Shown piece by piece: positions 30,299-47,712 of a DNA stretch of 64,000 nucleotides. The translations under genes and the position numbers were made by a program. Origin of the DNA: Macrotrachela quadricornifera. Taxonomy: Eukaryota > Rotifera > Eurotatoria > Philodinida > Philodinidae. The stretch is from NCBI GenBank assembly GCA_022393335.1, contig JAJEKB010000238.1, forward strand, positions 167,818-231,817, given 5' to 3'. Under the pieces are notes generated by a model. The model saw nothing but the letters and a program-made list of their open reading frames with translations, was not told the DNA's origin and searched no databases. How positions within the stretch are numbered: position 1 is the first letter of the stretch; every line of letters begins with the position of its first letter.

Positions 30299-31788
30299 AT
30301 GACTACTGAGATTAATTCTAGTATTTTAAATAAAGTAGCAATACATCCACGTATTATTATACAACCTGATTGGTCTGTTCATCTAAAATCCAATACATTA
30401 CCTGTTGATGTTTGGCTTGAATTTAAATCAGGCAGTGCTAGTATATCACGTGTTACACAAAATGTTCATGGTGTTTGTTCAATTAAAGCATTAACAGATG
30501 CAGAAGCTAAAGTTTATAAGACATCATCAAGTGATAATTTTCAATCATCTGATATCGATAAAACTCAACAACAATTACGTGTTAAAATTCGAGATACTGA
30601 TTTTACTCATACGTTCCAAGGTAAAAACATATTTTCTATTTGTATTTTATTTTAAAATTTTAAATAATAATATTATATTTAGGACCAATAAAAACATTTT
30701 CTACAGCTGGTAAACATGACGATGATGAAATTAATAATGATTTAGATCCATTAATTAATGTACCTGAACTTCCAAAAAATCAAACACAACAAACAAAAAT
30801 ATCAATTTATCCACATTGGTTTGATATCAGTTCAGGTGGTATTGGTTTAACAGCATTAAGTGATGGAAAAATTACTATATGGAATATTGAAAATGGTAAA
30901 TATAAATAATTAAATATAAATAAAATATATAAAATTTATTTTCTAGGTGAAATACGACGTAAACTCAAAGGTCATATCGAAGATGTTTATATAAGTCGAT
31001 TCTTTCCATCAGGTAAAATCATTATATTTAAATTCAATCTATTATATTTATTTTTCTATTTAGATTTTGCTGTTGTTTCTGGCGGTGCTGATATGCGTGT
31101 TAAAGTTTGGTCACTTGATAAAGATAATAATCAAATAAGTGATGTAACATTAAGTGGTCATCGTTCACGTATTAATGATGTTATTGCACTTAATCAGCAA
31201 CATGTATTAAGTGCATCAAATGATGGTTCTGTTCTTTTATGGGATATTAAAAAAAATGATCAAATAAATAAAATAGCTGAATTAGATAATAGTATTAATT
31301 GTATCAGTTTAACTAATTCATCATTATTAGCTTGTGGTTGTAATGATGGTTCAATTCGTTTTTATAATTTAAATGAGAAAAATTCTAAAAATATCATTAA
31401 TCAAATTAATATTGGTTCACCTATTAGTACACTTTGTTATTTATCGGAATTAAATCAACTTATTTATGGTACTGAACAATCCACAATTGGTATTTATGAT
31501 ATACGAAATTTAAATGATATACCTATTCATTCATGGAAAGAACAAAGAGGAAAAATAACATGTATTATTCCAAGTAAAGATAATGGAGGTATATTAACAA
31601 CAACAAGTGATGGTAGTTGTTTTGAATATAATAAAGATGAATTAAAAACTATGTCGGATACATTACAATTTCATGTCTGTGATTATACGGGTGCAGATGA
31701 TTCTGTTCTTAATGGAAAAATATTTAATAATAAAATTTATTCAATTTGTCGTGATGGACTTGTACGTATTTATGACAATCAAGAATAA
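30299..31788 (+). CDS. PAAF1: Proteasomal ATPase-associated factor 1 (WD-repeat protein)
   Basis: WD40 protein; in mammals it binds the 19S ATPase ring and modulates 26S proteasome assembly. Exons 30299-30620, 30683-30895, 30947-31012 and 31064-31788 give 441 residues (human about 390). Family signatures are the N-terminal QxDW motif (IIIQPDWSVHL), then WD repeats: DISSGGIGLTALSDGKITIW, GHIEDVYISRFFPS...SGGADMRVKVW, and GHRSRINDVI...SASNDGSVLLWD. The highly characteristic end IYSICRDGLVRIYD is also present. The start is the ATG at 30299 (MTTEINSS). The frame is open a little further upstream, but without an ATG. Three introns of 51-62 nt. Confidence 0.93.
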
Positions 31789-32437
31789 AATTAATTCATG
31801 TTTTATTCTCTAAACGAATTTTATCAATCAAGCTTATTATTTTGGTTTGGAATTTTTTTTCCTAGTTGCCATGATTGTTTCCTATGTATATGAATAATCT
31901 TCAGCTTATATATAGGCAATATTATTTCTTTTCTTTTTTTTTTTGTAATATATTAAACAAGCAAAATAAATTTATTCAGGCATTGCCAAATAAAAATTGA
32001 CATAAAATCGATTTTATTTTTTATATATTTCAATTAAAATTTAAATTGACAAATGATATTTAAGAAAATAAAAATAATCATATTCTATCAAATTAGATTT
32101 CGATTTAATATAAATTATATGTCCTTGTCGGAAAAACTTCCGCTGACAGTTTCCGTTTGACGGAATTAGAATCGGAACTAAACCCATTTCCTTATATATA
32201 TATATATATATAACATTAAAGATATAAAAAAAAACATATATTTGCAATTGATATATCATTTCATTTTTTTTTTATAATTTATAGATAAATATGTATATAT
32301 ATTTATAGTTTTGTTTTAAAGTTCAATTATTTACAACAACAAGACAAAAAAAAAACAAAAAATAAGTTAAGAAGAAAAAGAAATATATAGAAGTTCATAG
32401 CATAATATTATATAACGAAGAAGAAAAAGAAACAAAT
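31789..32437. other. Convergent 3' spacer (PAAF1 / unknown gene)
   Basis: Contains 3' flanks of two converging genes, an AATAAA near 31966, a TA run near 32195-32210 and a short TTCCGTTTGACGGAA hairpin near 32150. No supported gene. Confidence 0.5.
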
Positions 32438-33025
32438 TTATATAGGTTTTCTTCCACTTTCAACTAATATATGTTGTTCATAATGTTGACGATATTTAGC
32501 AACTGTATTAGGCATTGATATCGAACGACAAATTTGAACGGCAGCAATTGATGGTGCTTGTAAACAATCGGTTATTGATGCAACTGGTTCAACATCAACA
32601 TCAATTGATGAAACTTTATCATGTTGATTACAAATAGAACGTAACTGTTTTAATGTGTGACGACGAGTATTTGACATAGCTTGTGAAACAGTAGTTGTAG
32701 CAAATGATGATGAACGTTGAACAACATATCGAAATAAAGATGATCGTTGTGTTGCTGATGATGAACCTGTAGATCGAAATGAATTACTGATTGAATTATT
32801 TGATGTTGTAGAATTTGATGTTAACCATGAACGAGTGGTTGGTGGAGGTCGATATTCACGATTAGGACGTGTTAAATTTGAAGTCGATATCTGTTCAGCA
32901 CTATCATAAGATGATTGAGCGAATAGAGCAGCCACACCTGTACGAGTTAATGTAACTCGACGTGTATTTGTATCATTAATATCTTCTATAGTTGTTGGTA
33001 ATGTAGATGAAATATCATTCGACAT
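32438..33025 (-). CDS. Unknown Ser/Thr-rich protein, single exon
   Basis: An intronless frame of 195 residues from ATG 33025 (MSNDISSTLPTTIEDIND). The frame is open 16 codons further upstream, but those codons translate AT-rich leader-like sequence. The protein is Ser/Thr/Arg-rich with stretches such as RRVTLTRTGVAALFAQ and AVQICRSISMPNTVAKYRQHYEQHI. It has no signal peptide, membrane helix or known domain that I recognise. The C-terminal third looks more ordered and could be the conserved part. Codon composition is less AT-biased than the flanks and there are no internal stops over about 590 nt in a very AT-rich region, which favours a real gene. It is convergent with PAAF1. Function unknown. 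Confidence 0.65.
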   Translation of the reverse strand: MSNDISSTLPTTIEDINDTNTRRVTLTRTGVAALFAQSSYDSAEQISTSNLTRPNREYRPPPTTRSWLTSNSTTSNNSISNSFRSTGSSSATQRSSLFRYVVQRSSSFATTTVSQAMSNTRRHTLKQLRSICNQHDKVSSIDVDVEPVASITDCLQAPSIAAVQICRSISMPNTVAKYRQHYEQHILVESGRKPI

Positions 33026-35753
33026 ACTTGATTTAATTCGAATAAATAATGAAATTATTTTGAAAACATTCACTTATTAGTTGTACTCGACGTATATACG
33101 TCTATTATATTGTAATTCTTTCTTTAAATATATCTATAAGTATATATATAATCATACATATACGACGTGTCTCTTACTGACCATCATTCTTTGTTTAACT
33201 AGTTATATTTTTCTATATTCTTTTCTTTTCTCCGACACGTCGTATTTCGAAAATATTTCTATTCATATTATAAAATATAACAGGATAGAACATGTCTTTT
33301 TCAATAGTAATTTATCGAGAATATACCATTTCAACAATACTATTATCTCTAGTTCTGACGATAATGATCATTTTTATATTCCAATGTGATATAAATATGA
33401 CTTTGTTCAACGATCAAAAAAGAAATCCTAAAAGTTTTCTCTAGTCGATGATATCAATCTGGTATTTTTTAGCAATGACGACATTTGAATCTATAAAAAA
33501 CATAGAAACTAAATTGAATATTCTTTTGTTATTATAATGCTTCTCTTAATTTTGATTTAAATAGATACTGAAGTTCCTTATTACTGAATGGTAAAGCATA
33601 GTTTATATATTTTTCTTTTTTCATTAAAGGTAATAATCATATATGATAAGATTTAATTTTACTGATTTTTCGAAAAAAAATTAATATAAATTTTTTTATA
33701 AAATGATCTAATTTCAATTGATTAAGATTTTCCTTTTTTTTTTGTTTATCTATAATTTGTTGGCAATATATTTCATAATAATCAAACAATAGTTTAAAAA
33801 AAAACAAATATTCAATATCTTATTTCATAGATAATAATAAAAGCTCATTTTAATCACATAACACAAAGTAGACTTCATATATATACATATAGTTTATATA
33901 GATTAAGTTTATCATCTATATATGATTTAATTTATTCATATATTGTGTCTGTTATTCACTCAAAATAACAAAAGAAAAGAAACATATTTAGAAAATCTGT
34001 TGGTAAATGTCAAGATGTTGCTATTTCAATATGATCAAAGAAATAAAGAGATGAACTTTATATTATTTACTTTTTCTTATACTTTTATTTCAATAGATGA
34101 AAAAAAAAACGAGTTCGCTAAATTGTCCTTTGTCAAAAGGTCGATAACTATAAAACATATTCGATAAAAATGATCATGAGAAATATGTTAAATAAAAAGA
34201 AAAAAATCATATAGACTGAAGTAATATGGCTATCAAATATTTGTCATATTCTAAACACTAACGGATATTATATTTGGCGGGATTTTTTTTTCAAATGAAA
34301 GGATTCAATTGGTCGTTTGATATTACATAGAACATTACATTTCATATAATGACTTTTTTTAAATAATCATAACTAATTTTCTAGAAAAAAATGATTGTAT
34401 GTAGACAACTATAATTACGATTTTAAATACATTAAATGTATTCAATCATCTGTAAATCTCATTACTTGATTTAGCAAGACAAAGAAAAGAATAAGTATAT
34501 ATTTATAAGTGTTTTGCATACATACTTTTTATTTTTCTACTATAAATGATGTGATAATGTAAGTAAATTTAAACAATAGAGGTTAAATATCATCTGTTTT
34601 TTGTATATTTTAATAAGAAATAGTGGATAATTAAAAAACGTCTTCTAACGCCACCACGTATATTCTATGTGTATTATTGGCCTATGACAGATCATCGTTT
34701 CTCTCACCTTTTTTTTTTCTATATGTCTCTTATTCTTTCTATCATTTGTATAGAATTGTTTGGTTCAATCATAGTTAAATGTTTATCAGAAATCATTTTT
34801 TTTTCTTCTACTTTATTTATTATTGTTTAATAATGTGTGAGTAAAGATTTTTCTTGTTCCATATCATTTACTTTATGATACAAGACAAATCTGTTTCTTA
34901 TTTATTTATATTAGTATTCTGGTTATTTGATGTTTCTTTTCACACATCTATTGTTTCTTATAAAGAAAGAAACAGGAAGACAAGTCGGTCAGATGATTAC
35001 GTATAAGGAGTGATGAATGTAATCGCATGTCCGATAAATAAGCGATGGTTTGATGACCTATTTTTCTTTATTCTGTTCTTCTTTCTTACTAGCTGTTTCC
35101 TCATTCTACTGCCTACATAGCTAGACAAGTATGTATATTATAAGATCGTGACGATTGAGCACTTCTAAAGGCAAACGTTCTTTCCGTTACTGTATGTCTG
35201 TGACCGAAAGAAAGAGAGAGAGAAAGGAGAGAGAGACAGAAAATTCCTTATTTAGATCTGAATTATCATTATATTCGTTTGGTTGAACAGATAAATCAAT
35301 GATAGAAAGCAGATATTTATTGTATTATTCTTTTAACTGAAGCTTATTCTCAGTTGTCACTTTTTCTGATACTATTGATAATAAAATATCGCTCATTTTT
35401 CCATTAAATTTTTGACCTATGTGCATTCGTTATTGGTCTTGATTACATTAATAACCTTTTATATTTATTTGTCTGTTAATTTCTCAATGGAATATCATCA
35501 TGTTTCTCTCTTTATTTCATCATTATTCATTTATAAGTAACTTTCGTTTATTTAGTTTTCTTTTTATTTTTCAATAGATTTTCTTAATATATAAACTTGT
35601 AGTTGTCGTCGACAAATCATGCGACGACATTGTCGACGATGGCTCATGTGACAATTTGTATGTGTGTGCCTCTTCATTATTAATAATATATTTCTTATCA
35701 AGGTGCTAGTTATTCATTCATATATATATCTTCAGTACGACACGAAAAAAGAC
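33026..35753. other. Gene-free region upstream of ARHGAP39
   Basis: No convincing coding sequence. It contains a GA-rich tract (about 35207-35240) and a cluster of GTCGAC/GTCGTC palindromic words near 35606-35640, both about 110-550 bp upstream of the ARHGAP39 start, so they are candidate promoter elements. The remainder is AT-rich with short TA runs. Confidence 0.5.
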
Positions 35754-40727
<4,974 letters not shown>

Positions 40728-42609
40728 TTTTTCTTTCATTTTCTTTAAACAAATTCTTTTTTTTTTTTACTTTCTATTGATCAATTTGCTACGTTTCTTT
40801 TTGTTCATTAGAATCTCGTACGTATATATATATGTATATGACTTTTTTCGTTTCCTTTCGTATACTCAGGAGATATCTATGTGCGTGTTTGTAAACAGAA
40901 CAGTTTTGACAGCCTCTATGAAAATAATAAAAAAAAAGAAAGACTAAATCAAAATATAAACCGATACTAGTCAAAAAATTAATTTTTTTTTGAAAATATG
41001 AAATGCGGTGCAAAGCCGAGAATATCGATTATCAAAAACTCGGTAATTGATTAGAAATGTATATTCGTTTCAACAATTCAACACAAACGAAACAGATACT
41101 CGACAAGCTCTTTCAGACTTATCAAATCATATTTCCTGCCTCTCGATGTTGCCAAAAAGTAAGTTTTGATTTTTAAAATGTCCAAACTTTGGTATATCAG
41201 TCCTTGTAACGTGGCGAATAGCATCCTAAGTTTTCACCTCTCGATCTTGATAAATAAGGAAGATGTAAAGGCTAACATTTTGCCAATGTTATTTTCTGTA
41301 GGCCGCAAAAATGATAGTTGGCGCATATTACATATAAATGAGCCAGAGATAAATGGTTAATCATGCTTGAATTTGTTTGTACATTTAACTGTAGTTTTAT
41401 TCAAGGAATTGGTCAATGTTTTTCAACTAGTATTATTGAAATTAGAGAAAAAATCATTTAACAACATATAAAACTTTTTATGGTGCTGTCAAAATCACTG
41501 GTGAATTGATGTTAACATGTCCGAGAATATTGTGTTCACTTAAATCCAAATGCATATTCTTTTAGACTGTTGGGAGACAAAATATTGTAGCAGACAAAAG
41601 TAAAAAAATATTAGACTCCATTATATCAAAAAATAAATGTTGCCACTCAGAAAGTAGAAGAAAAAAAATCAACATTACAAAATATCGAAAAACTATAATG
41701 ATATCATGAAGAAAGAATATGAATCATAACCTATAACTTATTCGCTTGTTTGCTTTATTAATCAACCATCTGTTCATATGCACATACATATCATAATATA
41801 TTTTTCTTTTACAGAGATGTCGATCGTGAATGAAAATCTATTGCTGTCGCTATGATTTTTAAAACACCGTTTCGACTGTATTAGAGAATAAATCTTGCTA
41901 TCAATCAATCGAATTCATTCAATCCTACATTGTTCTATTTCTAAAAGCTGTAATTTCTATCAAATTTGACTCATCAACATTATGGGAGAATGTTTGAGGA
42001 TTTGTTGATTGTCGAATAAGTGAGGCAAAAAACACCAATAAAATATTGAAATTGTATTGGAATAAAACCGAAAAGATTTCAAAACTTTAAAGAGCATATG
42101 GTCTGTGTCCCAGACATTTTTATAAGCAACAACAATCCGAAAATCTATATTTTCTTCCATTTGATATAGTAAACTGTAATAATATGCAATATTGAAAAGT
42201 TTTCAACTGCTTTATTCAATTTTATTTCTCTATTTTTGCTCTTAAATATTTTCATTTTTGATGTTTTGTAATTTTATATTTGAAAATAGCACAGTTTATC
42301 ATTTAATCATATGTAGAAGAAGAATATATGAAATGAAAAATTGTTGCCTAATACAAACAAAACATATTTACTTTACTTATTCATGCACATGATTGGTAAA
42401 ATAATTGTCTCATATGGATTTACAAGGTCATATTAATCGGAATGTTGGGTACAAATATATTATTATTCATGTTTGCATGAATTGGTACATGTAGAAGCGA
42501 TAACTGGAGTCTTACTAAGAAAGAAGGAAACGAGAATTGATTTGTTTCTATACAAATATAAGAATATTTATTCATTTATTGTCAGTATTTGGTTGCAACA
42601 AAAATATAA
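40728..42609. other. Gene-free spacer
   Basis: 3' flank of ARHGAP39 and upstream region of the small gene at 42610. No coding signal with supporting splice or family evidence. Confidence 0.5.
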
Positions 42610-43040
42610 ATGGACGATTCAAGATTTTCTTTTAAGCCGGTAACGGATAAAGACTTGGAATTGTTCAACAAAGTAAATCAATATACATTTTCTATTGATA
42701 TATTGATCTTTTTTTTAGCATAAGAAGTCTATTGATAGTGAAGTTCGAAAAAAACATACATCAATTCCGGCTAATTTTGAACTGAAACCAGTACGTGCTC
42801 GACACATTGAGGCCTGTGGGACGATTCATGATTTCAAGGTAAAAGAAATCATTTAACATTTCATCAATCACTTGTTTCATACGAATGTTTTAGATTGCTT
42901 TACCGGAGAACAAATTTGTCAAAATATCCTTTCTTACAGGTGGAATGCAGATGTTACCGCCTGGTCAAAAGCCACCTGAGCAACCACCAGAGCCTCATAT
43001 CAACGTTGACGATGCATTAACATCAACAGCGGATGAATAA
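42610..43040 (+). CDS. Small three-exon gene of unknown function
   Basis: Exons 42610-42672, 42719-42838 and 42894-43040 give 109 residues. Both introns are short (46 and 55 nt), phase 0, with GTAAAT or GTAAAA donors and TTTTTTAG or GTTTTAG acceptors. The product starts MDDSRFSFKPVTDKDLELF, has a basic middle (VRKKHTSIPANFELKPVRARH) and a Pro-rich segment (PPGQKPPEQPPEPH), and ends in an acidic Asp/Glu-bearing tail. Codon and base composition is noticeably less AT-rich than the flanks, as expected of coding sequence. Each exon alone is too short to stand out, but the joined frame is clean. No domain recognised. It is probably cytosolic or nuclear, as there is no signal peptide or membrane helix. 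Confidence 0.6.
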
Positions 43041-46000
43041 TTCGGCTTTTTTTTTGGAACAATTTTCTACTTTTCATAGTTATAGGAACAGAATTATTCT
43101 ATCCCCAGTCCATTACAAAATGAAAATGATGAATATGAAACTGTTTGCAATATCACAATTAGTATATAATATGGAACTTTGAATAGCATTATTCATGAAA
43201 ATTGATTTCGAGAAATAAACGAATTTTAAATTTCAAGATTTAAAATAGTTTGTAGAATATTCAACAAGAATGAATGATTGAATCTTCGAAACAGTAACAT
43301 ATCAAATCAAGTCATACCGAAACTTTTCTATCATCATCAAATCTTGTCTGATCATAAACTAGTGATTGAAAAATTTCCTCATACAACATCACTAAAAGTT
43401 AATCTCATAAAATATATCAATATTGAAGAATTTTATACCGGAAAATTCTCGAACAAAAGAAAAAACTACAGGTTTAACCGTGAGAAATCAAAGTGAACCA
43501 TTACTTAATAACTTTCATTATATTTAACTACGTGTTATCAATATCAAAAATGTCGGTGTTTCTCTAATCTCTTATCAATAATACATAAATATATACATAT
43601 GAATCGCATAGAGAATATTCACTAATTTATGCTATTTTATTAAGATATCAAGGTTCGACAGATCTTTATTGTTTTGTGTGCAATGAAATGATTGAATGTG
43701 TCATTTTACTAATATAGATTCAAGTTTATCATAAATATCTAGGATAGCATCTATCATGCTTGACACTAAATGTGGTTCAAAATCTTCAAATGGAATTAAT
43801 TGATCATATCAATCAATGTAAACATACATATCAATCATCATTTATATTAGTTAAAACGATGCGAAGCATAGCATTCTTGTGGTCCTTTGCGAATTTCTTT
43901 TCTTTCATCACTCGGCGTCTACATCAAAATCTGTATTTTCTGTCTCAATGGTCTCGAGAACAGATCAAAAGAAAGGACATCGTCAGATAAGATCGTAAAT
44001 CTGGCATCCCATCAATCATATCTCAAACATACATCAGAAGGAAACTTACATATTTCTACATGTATTGATGTATTTTTTTCGGCTTTGATTTTAATAGAAA
44101 AAAAAAATTTTTGAGGCCATCCTTGTACGTAATGATGCATACATTTTTGTTCATATGGTGGTATATTGTGTTCTTGAGAATTTTTATATCAAATACTTCT
44201 TTCTAATTTTGAACTACCAGAACAAATGTCTCTTGCTTTGCTCTACAAAATACATACAGGTAGTTGATACTTTACATCTTCCTTCCAGATAAATATAGCA
44301 GTCTTCAGCCTCATTCGCATCAATTTTTTATATAAACTCTTAAACATTATTTCAGTGCAACATCTCGTTTTCTTATAAATCACAAGTGACAAAACTGAAA
44401 GGTTCTCAGAAACAGTGCTGTCACTCCCTCTATAAAATGTACTAGATTTTGTCCGAAAAAAAATTGTAGTATTTCAAGGTTTTCATCATTTAAAGTTGTT
44501 TTTCACAAAGAATAAGCGTGATATTTGTAATCAACATAGAAAAATATATCAAAAACCTTAGTTTTCATCGTAAAATATTTTCCATTAAAATTTGGCGTAT
44601 AGGAAAGGTGTAGGTTAAGATTCAAGAAACAAAAAAACTGAAGAGGAGTAAGATTCAAATTTTGATGAAAGATATTTTACGATGAAAACAAAAGTTTCTA
44701 TTTTGAAACTATTTTCATCATAATATCATTAATTATAATGGAATGTTCATCTTTCTCTATCACATCAATCATATATTCTTGAACATCTTTAACATTATTA
44801 TGAATATTATTGTTCTAAATAAAATCTATATTTCACACATTATAAATCAGTATTTCATTTGATTTAGTATCATTTTTATGTTTTAAACGTAAAAAAATAC
44901 GAGAAGCTTTCAAAACAAGCAAAAAAACGTTGTCTTCCAGCTCGTCTTAGATATTCATTGTGTCTCGTTTCCGTTTTTGATGCTACAGATTTCTTTTTAA
45001 CCAATTAAAATATTTAATTGATATAGTAGACTTTATATTATAATATAATAATACTTTAAGTTTCTCAATGAGATGAAATTCTTTTATAATGACAATAAAT
45101 ACGGACTGCACTGCTTAATGAGAAACTCAGATATCTTTAAACTTGATAGAATATCTAAACTTATCAATTTTATTACAATAATACGTTAATATAACTTTCA
45201 CAACGTATTATTACTTCTATCAATAAAATTTGAAAAGTTTTTAACTTGATAACTTCAATTTGATAATTTTTTTTAAAATTTTGAATGTAAAAATAATATA
45301 TGAAACAAATATTCAAAAATAAGAATTTCATAAGACTCAATCAAAAAAAAAACAACAAAGTTTATGCAACATCCATTCTTGGAAAATAATTATTTATTTT
45401 AATTGACTAATGAAATGAAAATTGATATAATAAATTCTACTTCTAAAAGGCCTTCATCAGTGCAATAGATATTCACTCGTCATTTTATTATCTTTCTTGT
45501 TAATTATCACTCATCAGCTACACTTTCAGCTGTCAAACAGTTGTTATGTCAGAATAGTACCTAACTTTTCTTTCGTATTAATTATTTTAAAACGAAAAAA
45601 AAAAACTTTTTAATTTTATTTGATTATTCTGTATTTTTAGACATTCAAAATTGTTCCATTTGCTTTATAAAAGTTTAATTAACATTTCTGAAAAAATATT
45701 GAATAAATAATAAATTCCTTCGAAACGTCTTTCTCGCTCCTCATTAAAAATGTTTGATGCAAGGTGAATTGAAGCATTCATATGTATTTTGCAAGCATCA
45801 CCTAGAAATGAAGGTTCTCGGTTTGTTTACGAATGTCAAATATATGTTTATAGAGTAAGAAAAGAGCAAATACAACAAATAATTCTTTTGTATATCTAGT
45901 CTGAAAGTAAAATTCTTCAGGAGTCTTGAAATGCTTTCTATTTATTAATAAAATCTCCGAAGAATCTTTTTTTTTTTCATCTTTAACAAAATCAGTTCAT

Positions 46001-47712
46001 TCGATGAAATCATAACCAATATGTTCTATTTTCTTTTTGTGCAATGACTTTCCGAATATTTTGTATATTATTTTAAAAAATTGAATAATGAATATTATGT
46101 GAAACTATTGTATACATCTATCTATGTTGTTCATGCTCTATCCTATAATTAAATTATGTATAATATTCATAATTGAATTGTCTAAAGAGAAAAAATGAGA
46201 TTTAGAATAGGAAGCAAAGAACGGAATAAATACATTTATATTTGATTAATCTATTCTTGAAATAATACATCTAAATAACTTTTAGAGATAATCTTTTAAA
46301 GCTCACTAGAAGTAAAAATGTATATTTTTCTCATCAATATACAATATAACCTTGTTAAACAAGTAGCAATTAATATTAATAATAAAAACAACAAGAAAAA
46401 CTGTGATAGTTTGGTTTATTAGTACTAAAATATCTCATAAATTTGTTATTAATTCCCAAAAGAATATTATTTAATATTTCGATTTTGTGATTGAATATAT
46501 CTTTTCTCATCTTTTTAAAATGTTTATACATATTTTTCACCTAATATTAATCTATAGGGAAATCTAAAATATTCAAGATTCTACTTATATTATTACCAAA
46601 ATTAATCTATAGTTATAAAATTATATATTTCTTTTTCTTTTTTTTTTTGTTTTCTTATCATTATTCTTTAAAAAGCAAATTATATTACTTAAAAATAATG
46701 ATGATCAAAGTTCGTTTGTTCTGCATGCAATGAGATAATAGAAGAAAAAAAAAAGAAACAATAGAATGAAAGCAAATATTAGTCGTTCGTTTGTTTTCTC
46801 TTTAGCTTATCTTTTATTCTGATAAAGATAAAAAGAAAAGAGAACTTTACTAAGAAAACAAATTTCATGATATTAACAGTCTTTATTAATTATCAAAATC
46901 TTAGAACAGGAAATTTTGTATTATGATCGTATATATACAACATCAATAAGACATGATATTTTCCTTATAAAACTTATTTATTTAAAAAATACTGTCTTAT
47001 ATAAATCTCTTGATTTAAAAGAATAAATTTTGCATTCGAAATTGATTTATTTATTTCAAAAAAAAAAAAAGATTCTGAGCAAAGAAACACACGATGCGTA
47101 CATAATTATAATAAATAAAGACTCGTCAGCATCAAATAATATAATAGCAAACAAAAATTATTTATATTTTGAATATGAAGTAACTATATATATATATGTT
47201 TTTCTTTGAAACACTATGTTTCTCTGTCGTTTAAATGCACATAAATATATAGAAGATCGTTTCTAATTCAATATACAAAAAAGCAATCAAAAAAAAAAAA
47301 GTGAATTTAATAACTTGTCATATTGTATGTTATAAATATTAATAATAAAGCGAAATAGATCGACTAGTAAGCCAAACACACAAAAAAAAAAAACTGGGAG
47401 AAACTGTCACATGCACACATCTGACAACATATACAGACGAAACAGAAAAAAAAATATAAGAAAAAAGAAAGATATATGGAATAGTGCATTATTCTATTAT
47501 TTTTTAGTATTAATCGTGCAATTTCTTATTTTTACTGTCCATCTGACCTGACTAGAGAGGTCACAAATAAAGTCACTGGAGGATTTTTTTTTCTAAACAC
47601 ACAAAGGATAAATACTATAGAGAACAAAAAAAAATATGTATATATATATATATATAAATAGAAAGTTTCGATTGTTGTATTTTGTTTTATTCTTTTTTTC
47701 TTGAGCATGATT
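43041..47712. other. Large gene-poor intergenic region
   Basis: 4.7 kb between the small gene and the 3' end of Galpha-o. Mostly AT-rich with TA runs (for example near 47636-47655) and poly-A. A hairpin-forming inverted repeat lies at 44552-44698. No coding region supported. Confidence 0.55.
44552..44698. repeat. Inverted repeat, about 42-nt arms
   Basis: About 44553-44597 pairs with the reverse complement of about 44656-44698. The core TTTTCATCGTAAAATAT is exact in both arms and mismatches are few around it. The spacer is about 60 nt. It could be a small MITE-type remnant or a structured RNA; no coding content. Confidence 0.65.

Noticed and set aside
43900..44020. Short TCTGGCATCCCA words shared with the SF3B1 long intron (near 20231 and 43999)
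   Set aside because: The shared stretch is about 13 bases; too short to call a transposon family without a genome search.
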